From Oscillospiraceae bacterium (lineage in GTDB: Bacteria; Bacillota; Clostridia; Oscillospirales; Ruminococcaceae), in NCBI GenBank assembly GCA_017847875.1, contig JAGASN010000014.1:1-32053 (forward strand): DNA of 32,053 nucleotides, read 5' to 3'. Below are positions 1-7,633 of this stretch, piece by piece; positions within the stretch are counted from its first letter, which is position 1; each line of letters begins with the position of its first letter. A program made the translations under genes and the position numbers. The notes under the pieces are model-generated. The model saw only the letters and a list, made by a program, of their open reading frames with translations, was not told the DNA's origin and did no database searches.

Positions 1-97
1 GTCTATAACTTTTATAAAAATCTCTTGTTTTTTCAGTTTTGCGACCGCCAAACCATTTCCGAAAATACAAGAATTTTTATGCCAAGGCTTTTTATCG

Positions 98-121
98 ACC
101 CCTGGCATAACCAGGGGTTTT
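98..121 (+). terminator. Rho-independent terminator-like hairpin
   Basis: The 8-bp arms ACCCCTGG and CCAGGGGT flank a 5-base loop, and the right arm runs into a short T-run on the plus strand. It probably ends a plus-strand transcript that begins left of the window. The T-run is only four bases, so it may be a weak terminator. Confidence 0.5.
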
Positions 122-142
122 GTTAAGCCTAAAGGCAACAAT

Positions 143-179
143 AAAAAAGCCCCGTCAATATTATGACGGGGCTTTTTTT
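143..179. terminator. Bidirectional terminator after the EF-G-like gene
   Basis: The 15-bp arms AAAAAAGCCCCGTCA and TGACGGGGCTTTTTT flank a 6-base loop. A GC-rich stem is bordered by an A-run on one side and a T-run on the other, so it can act in both directions. It sits about 15 bases past the stop of the minus-strand EF-G-like gene and is its expected 3' end. Confidence 0.85.
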
Positions 180-193
180 GTTATTCGGAAAAA

Positions 194-2266
194 TTATTCT
201 TTTTCTTCAGTCATCCACTGTTTTGCTTCTTCGATTACAGCCTGTTTAAGGGTTTCATCACGAAGTTCTTCATAGTGGTCAAATGCAAAGGTGAAGGAAC
301 CTCTGCCCTGGGTGGAAGAACGGAGAGAAGTGGTGAAGTCGTGCATTTCGCTCATAGGAACTTCTGCTTCAACTTCGGAATAACCGTCTTCGCCTTCAAC
401 AGGGTTCATACCGAGAACACGGCCGCGGCGTTTGTTAACGTCGCCGATGATATCACCGGTGTTGGAATCCGGAACAACAACTTTGAGGGAACCGATAGGT
501 TCAAGGATTGCGGGACCTGCCTGAGGAATACCTGCTTTGTAAGCAAGTCTTGCAGCCATCTGGAAGGACATATCGTTGGAGTCAACGGGATGGTAGGAAC
601 CATCAACAAGTCTGCCAAGAACGCCAACCATCGGGTAACCTGCGAGCATACCGACTTTGCAGGCTTCGCGGAGACCTTTTTCTACTGCGGGGAAGAAGTT
701 TCTCGGAACAGAACCGCCGAATACTGCTTCTTCGAATACCATTTCTTCGGATTCGGTAGGCTCGAATTCGATCCAAACGTCACCGTACTGACCGTGACCG
801 CCGGACTGTTTCTTATGTTTACCCTGAACTTTGACCTTTTTGCGAATGGTTTCACGATAAGGTACACGGGGTTTTTCAAGACCAAGCTCTACGCCGAATT
901 TGGATTTGAGTTTGGAGCAGATTACGTCAAGATGCTGTTCGCCAAGACCTGCGAGGATCTGCTGTTTGGTTTCTGCGTTGTTTTCATAAGCAACGGTTGC
1001 ATCTTCTTCCATGATTCTTGCGATTGCGCCTGCAATTTTGGAATCATCGGTTTTGCCCTTGGGATACATTGCCATTCTGAGGCATGCATAGGGGAATTCG
1101 GCTTTTTTGCAGGAAACAACACGTTTGGGATCGCAAAGGGTATCGCCGGTTTCTGCTTCAGCAAGTTTGGTGATTGCGCAGATATCGCCGGCACCGACTG
1201 CTTCGGTGGGTTCCTGGTTTTTGCCGTGCATGATAACAAGTTTACCGAGTCTTTCGGGGTTACCGGTTCTTGCGTTGGTAACAGCGGAAGTTGCGGTGAG
1301 AACACCGGAAACAACTTTTACAAAGGAAAGTTTTCCTACGAAGGGGTCTGCAACGGTTTTGAAAACGTATGCAGCAAGAGGTTCGTCATCGGTGCAGGTG
1401 AGTTTAACTTCTTTGCCGTCAGCATCGGTTGCAACTTCGGAAGCAACTTCTTCTGCGGAGGGGAAGATTTTTTTGAATTCGTGAAGGAGCATTTCAATTC
1501 CGCGAAGGGTTACGGAGTCACCGCAATATACGGGAGCGATGATACCGGCAGCAACGCCTTCTTCAAATCCACGGAAACGTTCTTCTTCGGTAAATTCTTC
1601 GCCTTCAAAGAATTTTTCCATGAGTTCGTCATCAGCTTCTGCAATAGCTTCTGCGATAGCGTCTTCAAGTTCTTCGATAATCGGGTCATCGGGAAGATCA
1701 ACTTTGGTGCTCTTGCCTTTTGCGTCAAAGGTGAATGCTTTTTTGGTGATAAGGTCAACGTAAACGTCGCCGATCGGAATTACTGCGGGGCAAACTGCGC
1801 TTCCGAATTTTTCTTTAAGAGCGGCAAGAACTTTGTTGAAGTCTGCGTTCTCAAGATCCATTTTGGAAATGTAGAATGCTTTTGCTTTTTTCTGTGCGGT
1901 TGCAAGTTTCCAGGCTTTTTCGGTACCAACGAGAACGCCGGATTTTGCGGAAAGAGTGATGATGACTGCGTCTGCTGCGCGAACGCCTTCATGGAAGCCG
2001 CCTGCAAAGTCAAAAAGTCCGGGAGTATCGATGATGTTTACTTTAACACCGTCATACTCAAAAGGAGCAACTGCGGAGCTTACGGAAATTTTACGTTTGA
2101 TTTCTTCGGGGTCGAAGTCACAAACGGTGTTTCCTTCGGTTACGGAACCAAGTCTGTCGGTAGCGCCGGCCATATAAAGAAGAGCCTCAGCAAGGCTGGT
2201 TTTTCCGTCGCCGCCGTGACCGGCAAGTGCGATATTTCTGATATCTTTTGCTTTGTACTGTTTCAA
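194..2266 (-). CDS. Elongation factor G-like translational GTPase
   Basis: This is a 690-residue protein of the EF-G superfamily, about the usual length. The P-loop GHGGDGKTS lies at about residues 16-24, the G3 motif DTPG follows, and the EF-G domains II-V fill the rest, including a domain-IV-like stretch rich in GGHGQYGDV. It belongs to the EF-G-like paralogue group with a GHGG P-loop, not the canonical fusA group with GHIDAGKT; the precise ribosomal role of that group is unsettled. The guanine-specificity motif reads SKMD, where NKxD is expected. The start is a TTG after AAAGGGG, with no in-frame ATG nearby. It is monocistronic: it has its own promoter and a strong terminator. EF-G-like identity is secure; whether it supports translocation is not. 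Confidence 0.9.
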   Translation of the reverse strand: MKQYKAKDIRNIALAGHGGDGKTSLAEALLYMAGATDRLGSVTEGNTVCDFDPEEIKRKISVSSAVAPFEYDGVKVNIIDTPGLFDFAGGFHEGVRAADAVIITLSAKSGVLVGTEKAWKLATAQKKAKAFYISKMDLENADFNKVLAALKEKFGSAVCPAVIPIGDVYVDLITKKAFTFDAKGKSTKVDLPDDPIIEELEDAIAEAIAEADDELMEKFFEGEEFTEEERFRGFEEGVAAGIIAPVYCGDSVTLRGIEMLLHEFKKIFPSAEEVASEVATDADGKEVKLTCTDDEPLAAYVFKTVADPFVGKLSFVKVVSGVLTATSAVTNARTGNPERLGKLVIMHGKNQEPTEAVGAGDICAITKLAEAETGDTLCDPKRVVSCKKAEFPYACLRMAMYPKGKTDDSKIAGAIARIMEEDATVAYENNAETKQQILAGLGEQHLDVICSKLKSKFGVELGLEKPRVPYRETIRKKVKVQGKHKKQSGGHGQYGDVWIEFEPTESEEMVFEEAVFGGSVPRNFFPAVEKGLREACKVGMLAGYPMVGVLGRLVDGSYHPVDSNDMSFQMAARLAYKAGIPQAGPAILEPIGSLKVVVPDSNTGDIIGDVNKRRGRVLGMNPVEGEDGYSEVEAEVPMSEMHDFTTSLRSSTQGRGSFTFAFDHYEELRDETLKQAVIEEAKQWMTEEKE

Positions 2267-2304
2267 AGTTGTTAATCCCCTTTCACAATGTGTCGTACAA
2301 CGCT

Positions 2305-2334
2305 ATTATAACAAAATATTATTATGTTTTGCAA
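2305..2334 (-). promoter_or_regulatory. Predicted sigma-A promoter of the EF-G-like gene
   Basis: On the minus strand TTGCAA (2334-2329) is followed after 18 bases by a perfect TATAAT (2310-2305). The predicted transcript start lies about 30 bases before the TTG codon at 2266. Confidence 0.6.
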
Positions 2335-2478
2335 CAAAAACGGCAAAAAAAGTTACTATTAATATAGAACTTTATTTTAAAAAACACAAAAACGGCAAAA
2401 TTTTGCAAAAAGACCTGCAAAACTTACCTGTTTTTTTATCATTTTGTATATTATATAATAATTCCGAGGTGAAAAAAT

Positions 2479-2670
2479 TTGCTTACCATGCTTAAAAAAT
2501 TGAGAAAACAGAACAAAATTACCCAGCGCGACCTTGCCGCGGCTTTACATATTTCACAAACTTCCGTCAGCAAATATGAAAGAGGAGAATCCGAACCCGA
2601 CCTTGAAATGGTTATAAAAATGGCGGACTTTTTCGAAGTTTCAATCGACGAATTTGTGAGAGGAAAATAA
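2479..2670 (+). CDS. Small XRE-family HTH transcriptional regulator
   Basis: This 63-residue protein is essentially one Cro/CI-type helix-turn-helix. Residues about 13-45 (TQRDLAAALHISQTSVSKYE) give the HTH, followed by the typical GESEPDLEMVIKMADFFEVSIDEF tail. It has no partner domain. It probably binds DNA as a dimer as a small repressor; the target is unknown. The start is taken as TTG at 2479, because GAGGTG at 2466-2471 is seven bases upstream. The in-frame ATG at 2488 would be 16 bases away. An AT-rich TATAAT lies at 2454-2459. The gene is convergent with the diaminopimelate dehydrogenase gene, with only three bases between the stop codons. Confidence 0.85.
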   Translation: MLTMLKKLRKQNKITQRDLAAALHISQTSVSKYERGESEPDLEMVIKMADFFEVSIDEFVRGK

Positions 2671-2673
2671 TTT

Positions 2674-3537
2674 TTAAAGATATTTCCGCCAGCCTTCTTC
2701 ACAAAAATCGCACGGCGGAATTTCCGGCATAAAATACGCACCGGGTTTTTGAAGAAAAGCCGCCCGCATTGCGGAAACAAGAATTCTTCCGGTGAGGGTC
2801 GGGTTATCAATTTTCATGCTGAAATCCATTTTTTGATTTTCAAAATTGCTTTCAATCAAAACGCCGTGTCCCGTATTGAAAAACGGTTTTACCGAATCCA
2901 CAAATTCAACCGAGCATTCATCGTGCTCAAAATATCCGTCCGACAAAATTGCGTGCTCAACCGCGTTTTTATCCGCGCCTTTTTTGAGCACCGCATAAAT
3001 CTTCCGCAGATGTTTTCCTTTACCGAGAGGCAGAGTTATAGAAACCGCATCGGCAATTCCGTCAATGGATTTTGCCGCGGCGGAATGTCCCATGCTCATT
3101 CCCGGACCAAAATTCGTATAAATTTCGCTTTCCGGAAAGGCGGAAAACATAAGCGTTCTTATTGCCGAATCCAGACCCGGGTCCCAGCCCGCTCCGATGA
3201 CGCAGGAAACATTTCCCTTTTCTGCCGAAAAATTCAGTCTTTTTCGCATTTCGGAAAGTTCGTCGTGGATATCAAAGCAATCGGCAGTATAAATTCCCGC
3301 TTCGAGAAGCTCTTTTTCGGCCTTTTCAACAAGTCTTGACGGAAGGCATACCAAAGCACCGTCCGGTTTTTCCGGAAAATCGAAAACACTTTTTCCGACG
3401 GGGATTTTTTCAAAATCCGAAACTGCTTTTTCTTCCCTTCTAACAAATCCGCAAAGTTCAAAATCCGGCGTTTCCAAAAGCGCCTTTGCGGCGGCTTTTC
3501 CGATATTTCCCGCGCCGATTATCGCAATTTTTTTCAT
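2674..3537 (-). CDS. ddh: meso-Diaminopimelate D-dehydrogenase
   Basis: This NADPH-dependent enzyme aminates L-2-amino-6-oxopimelate to meso-diaminopimelate in one step, feeding lysine and peptidoglycan synthesis. The N-terminus has a Rossmann fold with GAGNIG at about residues 8-13. The middle carries family-typical segments: DCFDIHDEL, GAGWDPGLDS and GPGMSMGHSAA. At 287 residues it is nearer the compact type-II enzymes than the roughly 320-residue Corynebacterium type. The start is ATG at 3537, because GGAGGTG lies six bases upstream. A longer reading from the GTG at 3546 would begin inside that Shine-Dalgarno sequence. The Shine-Dalgarno sequence is buried in a 14-bp hairpin shared with the 3' end of the preceding gene, suggesting occluded translation on read-through transcripts. 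Confidence 0.87.
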   Translation of the reverse strand: MKKIAIIGAGNIGKAAAKALLETPDFELCGFVRREEKAVSDFEKIPVGKSVFDFPEKPDGALVCLPSRLVEKAEKELLEAGIYTADCFDIHDELSEMRKRLNFSAEKGNVSCVIGAGWDPGLDSAIRTLMFSAFPESEIYTNFGPGMSMGHSAAAKSIDGIADAVSITLPLGKGKHLRKIYAVLKKGADKNAVEHAILSDGYFEHDECSVEFVDSVKPFFNTGHGVLIESNFENQKMDFSMKIDNPTLTGRILVSAMRAAFLQKPGAYFMPEIPPCDFCEEGWRKYL

Positions 3538-3576
3538 AAAAAACACCTCCGAAAAAAATATACGGAGGTGTTTTTT
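3538..3576. terminator. Bidirectional terminator that includes the ddh ribosome binding site
   Basis: A perfect 14-bp inverted repeat (AAAAAACACCTCCG and CGGAGGTGTTTTTT) flanks an 11-base A/T loop. It follows the stop of the XRE membrane regulator by about 10 bases and ends directly at the ddh start codon. On the minus strand the descending arm contains GGAGGTG, the ddh Shine-Dalgarno sequence. The hairpin can therefore act as a terminator and as a translational block. Confidence 0.8.
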
Positions 3577-3585
3577 GTTATATTC

Positions 3586-4320
3586 TCAATACATATCTTC
3601 TGTTTTTATAAAACCTTTTCCCCATTCTCCCTCTTTGATGTTGACTTTAAAAAATTTTTCAAAGTCATGCCTTTCCCAAAAAACAAAGCGAAAAACGGTA
3701 TAAACGCCATCTACCTCCGCAATCAGAATATTTTCATCTTCGCCAATTCCGTTTCCTTCTGAAACTTTCCACGCAGCAAGCTGATAAATTTCCGTTCCCG
3801 GGTCGGCGATATTTGAATCTCCGCCGTAATTATCTTTGTTTCTTCTTCCGGCTTCTCTTACTGTACCGACCGGTTCACCCAGCCAGTTTACCGCAATAGG
3901 TTCTTTTGTCGGAATATAATAAAAACCCTGCCAGTAAAGATAACTCATATTTCTGTCATCAATGGCGGTTGTTATGTTTTCGGAAAAAACTATCAGCAAA
4001 GCTACAATTGTAAAAATTACGATTCCAATTGCGTTATTAAGTTTCTTCTTTTCTTTTCTGACAACGGATTTTGAAAGTTCCAAAACGGCTTTTACCGAAA
4101 CGTCTTTTTCTTCCTTTTCACCGGAAAAAAGTTCCGCAACGGAAACTCCAAGAGCTTCCGCAAGAGGTTCGAACATTGAGATATCCGGAAAACTCTGGCC
4201 TTTTTCCCATTTTGAAACGGCTTTGTTTGTAACAAAAAGTTTCTGTGCCAGTTCCTCCTGTGTCATTCCGAGAGCTTTTCGGTTTTCTGCGATAAATCTT
4301 CCGAGTTCGTCTTTCGTCAT
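3586..4320 (-). CDS. Membrane-anchored XRE-family regulator
   Basis: This is a 244-residue two-part protein. Residues 1-68 are a clear Cro/CI helix-turn-helix (TQEELAQKLFVTNKAVSKWE). A basic linker rich in KEKKK leads into one transmembrane helix at about residues 95-114. The remaining 130 residues, with several Trp and Tyr, would be outside the cell. They match no domain I recognise. The layout suggests a one-component membrane regulator that couples an external or membrane signal to DNA binding. The start is ATG with AAGGTG eight bases upstream. It has its own predicted promoter. The next gene downstream is ddh, separated by a hairpin. Confidence 0.8.
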   Translation of the reverse strand: MTKDELGRFIAENRKALGMTQEELAQKLFVTNKAVSKWEKGQSFPDISMFEPLAEALGVSVAELFSGEKEEKDVSVKAVLELSKSVVRKEKKKLNNAIGIVIFTIVALLIVFSENITTAIDDRNMSYLYWQGFYYIPTKEPIAVNWLGEPVGTVREAGRRNKDNYGGDSNIADPGTEIYQLAAWKVSEGNGIGEDENILIAEVDGVYTVFRFVFWERHDFEKFFKVNIKEGEWGKGFIKTEDMY

Positions 4321-4373
4321 AATAACACCTTCTTTTTATGGTTGCGGGAGCAATCCCCCGCCCTGCGGCTTAA

Positions 4374-4402
4374 ATTATAATATACAAAAGAAAAAAGCGC
4401 AA
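4374..4402 (-). promoter_or_regulatory. Predicted promoter of the membrane XRE regulator
   Basis: On the minus strand TTGCGC (4402-4397) is followed after 17 bases by TATAAT (4379-4374). The -35 lies inside the terminator of the gene upstream. The roughly 45-base leader contains a GC-rich inverted repeat, GCGGGAG-CAAT-CCCCCGC, at 4344-4361, with one mismatch. Confidence 0.45.
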
Positions 4403-4428
4403 TCCACGGTTGGTGGACTGCGCTTTTT
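4392..4428. terminator. Bidirectional terminator after the P-loop gene
   Basis: The arms AAAAAGCGCAATCCAC and GTGGACTGCGCTTTTT pair with a single mismatch around a 5-base loop and have A/T runs on both outer sides. It lies about 14 bases past the stop of the minus-strand P-loop gene. Confidence 0.8.
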
Positions 4429-4441
4429 ATTCCGTTTTTGA

Positions 4442-4858
4442 TTATCTTTCGACAATATATTTGTGGATTCTTTCGGGAAGATCTTCTTTTTCGCAGGAAG
4501 CGGTGAAGGTCATGGTGATGTCGGATTCATCGCAAAGTCTTTTGAGTTTATCGGTCATTTTTGCGAATGCGTCATAATCGCGGCCGCCGATTTTGAAGGT
4601 TGCGTCAACAAAGATGTGGCTGATATCGTAGTTGCCTGCGATAAGGCCGGAAAGGAATCCATAGAAGGAATTGAAATCGGAAATATCGTATTCATCGATA
4701 TCGATAAGACGTACGTCATGGCTTACGTCAAAGCGAAGAGTTGCGCCGCGTTCGATTGCTACAACGCAGCCGTTGCTGGTTTTTACTGCTTCGTCGATGT
4801 TGTCGATGAGGTATTTGGTTTTGCCGGAGCCTTTGAGGCCAAGGATAAGTTTGATCAT
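4442..4858 (-). CDS. Small P-loop NTP-binding protein, function unknown
   Basis: This 138-residue protein has a perfect Walker A, GLKGSGKT, at residues 8-15 and a Walker-B-like hydrophobic strand ending in Asp (HIFVDAT) near residues 81-87. The fold order resembles a minimal RecA or thymidine-kinase-like NTPase, but no thymidine-kinase zinc site or lasso motif is visible. It is shorter than most P-loop kinases, so it may be a compact ATPase acting with a partner. GGGAG lies about 10 bases before the ATG. It follows pgi by 59 bases on the same strand and ends at a strong terminator, so it may be co-transcribed with pgi. I cannot assign a substrate. Confidence 0.75.
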   Translation of the reverse strand: MIKLILGLKGSGKTKYLIDNIDEAVKTSNGCVVAIERGATLRFDVSHDVRLIDIDEYDISDFNSFYGFLSGLIAGNYDISHIFVDATFKIGGRDYDAFAKMTDKLKRLCDESDITMTFTASCEKEDLPERIHKYIVER

Positions 4859-4917
4859 AGTAATGTCTCCCTCTGTTCTAATGTATTATCATTGCGCGAA
4901 CGCAGTTTGACCGAAAA

Positions 4918-6252
4918 TCAGTCGAGTTTTGCTTCGATTGCCGCTTTCATGTCCTCATATCCCGGTTTTCCGAGAAGAGCGAACATGTTCTTTTTATAGC
5001 TTTCGACGCCGGGCTGGTTGAAGGGGTTTACCCCAAGCATATAGCCCGAAACCGCACATGCGATTTCAAAGAAATAGATAAGTTTTCCGACTTCCGCCGG
5101 GGTTCTCTCTTTACAGGTGATAACGATATTGGGGGCTCCGCCTTCGGTATGCGCAACCAAAGTTCCGAGTCTTGCCTTTTCGTTGATATCCTGCATGTCC
5201 ATTCCCGCAAGGAAATTGAGTCCGTCGCCGTTTTCTTCATCTTCGGCAACAACAAATTTCTTCTGCGCCTTTTCAAAACGAACAACGGTTTCGAAAAGAT
5301 TTCTTGTTCCGTCCTGGACAAACTGTCCGAGAGAATGAAGATCCATTGAAAAAATTGCGGAACAGGGGAAAATTCCTTTTCCGTCTTTTCCTTCGCTTTC
5401 GCCGAAAAGCTGTTTCCACCATTCAGCCATCTGACCGAAGGAAGGTTCATAGCTTACGAGAAGTTCGAGCGCCTTTCCTTTTTCAAGAAGAATGTTTCTT
5501 GCGGCGGCATACTGCATTGCTTCGTTTTCGGCGAAATTCGGATTTTCATAGATTTTTTTTGCTTCTACTGCGCCGGACATAAGTTCGTTTATGTCAATTC
5601 CGGCGGCGGCAATGGGAAGAAGTCCGACCGGAGTCAAAACGGAAAATCTTCCGCCGATATCATCCGGAACAACGAAGGTTTCCCAGCCTTCTTTATCCGC
5701 AACAGCTTTGAGGGTACCTCTTGCTCTGTCGGTGGTGCAATAGATTCTTTCCTTCGCGCCGTCTTTTCCGTATTTCTTTTCAAGAAGTTCGCGGAAGAAG
5801 CGGAAAGCGATTGCCGGTTCCGTTGTGGTACCGGATTTTGAAATTACGTTAACGGAAAAATCTTTATCTTCACAGATTTCCGCAATTTCGGCCATATAGT
5901 CCGGGCTTAAGTTACAGCCGGCAAAATAAATTTCCGGGCCGTCCTTGTAGATTCTGTTTCTGAGAGGAGAAGTGCAAAGTTCGATAACCGCTCTTGCGCC
6001 GAGGTAGGAACCGCCGATTCCGATTACGACAAGCACTTCGCTTTGTTTTCTTATTTTTTCCGCGGCGGAAATGATTCGGGAAAATTCTTCCCTGTCATAT
6101 TCCTCCGGAAGCTCCACAAAACCGGTAAAATCGTTTCCCGCGCCGGTTTTTGTCAAAAGGGTGCGGTGGGCTTCTTCGGCTTTTTTTGCTTTTGCGGAAA
6201 ATTCCTCTTCGGAGATAAAGTCTTTCAGATACCGAAAATCAAGCTTCGGCAT
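4918..6252 (-). CDS. pgi: Glucose-6-phosphate isomerase
   Basis: This cytosolic enzyme interconverts glucose-6-phosphate and fructose-6-phosphate at the head of glycolysis. At 444 residues it is the compact bacterial form. Both family signatures are present: DDIGGRFSVLTPVGLLP in the middle and NPFNQPGVESYK near the C-terminus, containing the conserved Gln and Lys of the active site. The early GIGGSYLGARA and the SKSGTTTEP phosphate-binding loop are also intact. The ATG follows AGGAGGTG by six bases. A good promoter with an exact 17-base spacer lies directly upstream, so the gene can be expressed independently of the carboxypeptidase gene before it. Confidence 0.96.
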   Translation of the reverse strand: MPKLDFRYLKDFISEEEFSAKAKKAEEAHRTLLTKTGAGNDFTGFVELPEEYDREEFSRIISAAEKIRKQSEVLVVIGIGGSYLGARAVIELCTSPLRNRIYKDGPEIYFAGCNLSPDYMAEIAEICEDKDFSVNVISKSGTTTEPAIAFRFFRELLEKKYGKDGAKERIYCTTDRARGTLKAVADKEGWETFVVPDDIGGRFSVLTPVGLLPIAAAGIDINELMSGAVEAKKIYENPNFAENEAMQYAAARNILLEKGKALELLVSYEPSFGQMAEWWKQLFGESEGKDGKGIFPCSAIFSMDLHSLGQFVQDGTRNLFETVVRFEKAQKKFVVAEDEENGDGLNFLAGMDMQDINEKARLGTLVAHTEGGAPNIVITCKERTPAEVGKLIYFFEIACAVSGYMLGVNPFNQPGVESYKKNMFALLGKPGYEDMKAAIEAKLD

Positions 6253-6290
6253 TAGGACACCTCCTGAATAATGATATTATCCTATGTAAT

Positions 6291-6319
6291 ATAATACCGC
6301 AAAACGCTTATTTTTGCAA
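6291..6319 (-). promoter_or_regulatory. Predicted sigma-A promoter of pgi
   Basis: On the minus strand TTGCAA (6319-6314) and TATTAT (6296-6291) are separated by exactly 17 bases. The predicted start leaves a leader of about 30 bases with a strong Shine-Dalgarno sequence. Confidence 0.6.
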
Positions 6320-6358
6320 GTGGCAAAGGGCCGAAATCTTGCGGATTGGAAAATTTTT

Positions 6359-7495
6359 TCATTTTGTTGAAAAAGCTTCGAGAAAAAGTATTTTAAGCGC
6401 GGCGCCGAAGCTCATTTTTTCAACCGCTTCCTTTGCGATTATGTTATAACTTCCGATTTCTCCTCCGCCGAGGGAAACGGTTACTTTTCCGATAACCTGG
6501 CCTTTTTCGACCGGTGCCTCAAGGCTTTCGGAAAGTTCGACCTTTTGTTCAACAAGCTCTTCCTGGCCTTTCGGGAGAAGGTAGGTTTCCGGTTCTTCAA
6601 AAACCGGCGTTACAAAATCGGAAACCCCTTTTGAAACCGGAACTTCAAAAAGTTCCTCCGTCGGCGGTTTTGGTTTTACAACGGCAAAATTTGCGAAACC
6701 ATAATCAAGAAGTTTTCTTCCTGCGGCAAAACGTTCGTTGGTATTCGGTGAACCGAGGGTTACGGAAACAAGTTCCATTCCTCCCCTTTCCGCAGAAGCC
6801 GCAAGACAGCACCCCGCTTCATCGGTGGAACCGGTTTTAAGTCCGGTGCAGCCTTTATAAAACCGCACCAGCTTATTTGTGTTGGTAAGTTCCGTTTCGC
6901 CGTTTCTGAGGCTATCCATCCAGACGGTTGAATAATCTTTTATTTTTTCATGAGAAAGAAGCGCGGCAGACATTTTTGCTATATCTCTTGCTGTTGAAAC
7001 ATGACCTTCCGCATCAAGTCCGGTGCAGTTTTTGAAAACGGTGTTTTCCATTCCGAGTTCAGCCGCTTTTTTGTTCATAAGTTCCACAAAGGCTTCCTCA
7101 CTGCCCGAAACCGCTTCCGCAAGGGCAACGCTTGCGTCGTTCGCGGAAGCGATTGCCGCCGCTTTCAAAAGTTCGTTAACGGTAAAAACTTCTCCCGGTT
7201 CAAGCCAAATCTGGCTTCCGCCCATGGAACAGGCATGTTCGCTGGCGGTAACTTCCGTTTCAAAAGAAAGTTTTCCGCTTTCGATTGCCTCCATTACGAG
7301 AAGGAGAGTCATTATCTTTGTTATTGAAGCCGGAGGCATTTGTTTATCCGCTTCATATTCAAAAAGAATCCTTCCGGTGGAGCGTTCGATAAGAATTGCG
7401 GATTTAGCGGAAACGCTTATTCCGTCAGCAAAAGCCGTTGCCGAAAAACAGAAAACAAGGCAGAGCGCAAGAACAAGAGAAACGATTTTTTTCAT
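6359..7495 (-). CDS. D-alanyl-D-alanine carboxypeptidase, DacF/PBP5 type
   Basis: This secreted serine peptidase trims the terminal D-Ala of peptidoglycan pentapeptides outside the membrane. The 378-residue reading starts at ATG 7495, eight bases after AAGGGTG. It begins with a signal peptide (MKKIVSLVLALCLVFCFS) likely cut after AFA at residue 23. All penicillin-binding motifs are visible: SITK at 57-60, SAN at 117-119 and KTG at 220-222. A C-terminal PBP5-like beta domain and an end helix follow. A 55-residue upstream extension in the same frame lacks signal character and was dropped. Sporulating relatives have a forespore form (DacF), and the divergent spoVM next door makes a sporulation role plausible but unproven. 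Confidence 0.92.
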   Translation of the reverse strand: MKKIVSLVLALCLVFCFSATAFADGISVSAKSAILIERSTGRILFEYEADKQMPPASITKIMTLLLVMEAIESGKLSFETEVTASEHACSMGGSQIWLEPGEVFTVNELLKAAAIASANDASVALAEAVSGSEEAFVELMNKKAAELGMENTVFKNCTGLDAEGHVSTARDIAKMSAALLSHEKIKDYSTVWMDSLRNGETELTNTNKLVRFYKGCTGLKTGSTDEAGCCLAASAERGGMELVSVTLGSPNTNERFAAGRKLLDYGFANFAVVKPKPPTEELFEVPVSKGVSDFVTPVFEEPETYLLPKGQEELVEQKVELSESLEAPVEKGQVIGKVTVSLGGGEIGSYNIIAKEAVEKMSFGAALKILFLEAFSTK

Positions 7496-7600
7496 TTTTT
7501 CACCCTTTTTCAAAAAGAAAGTTTTTGATATTCTTATTCGCAAAAAGAGCAAAAAATGCGCTTTTTCTGTAACAAAAAGAACCGTTTTTTCATAGGATAT

Positions 7601-7608
7601 CATACAAA
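7601..7608 (+). promoter_or_regulatory. Possible sigma-E/K-like -10 element before the spoVM pair
   Basis: CATACAAA closely matches the -10 of mother-cell sporulation promoters (CATACAAT type). It lies 12 bases before the Shine-Dalgarno sequence of the 50-residue gene, leaving a plausible short leader. No good matching -35 was found at 13-15 bases upstream, so this is tentative. Confidence 0.35.
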
Positions 7609-7633
7609 ACTTCAAAAAAAGGAGCGTTTTTGA

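Noticed and set aside
275..2275. 666-residue plus-strand open frame opposite the EF-G-like gene
   Set aside because: It is the antisense shadow of a clear GTPase gene. The product is rich in Phe, Cys and Asn from reversed GAA/AAA codons, with no recognisable domain and no ribosome binding site.
4344..4361. GC-rich inverted repeat GCGGGAG-CAAT-CCCCCGC in the leader of the membrane XRE gene
   Set aside because: It has one mismatch, no T-run and no second copy in the window, so it was not called a terminator, riboswitch or mobile repeat.
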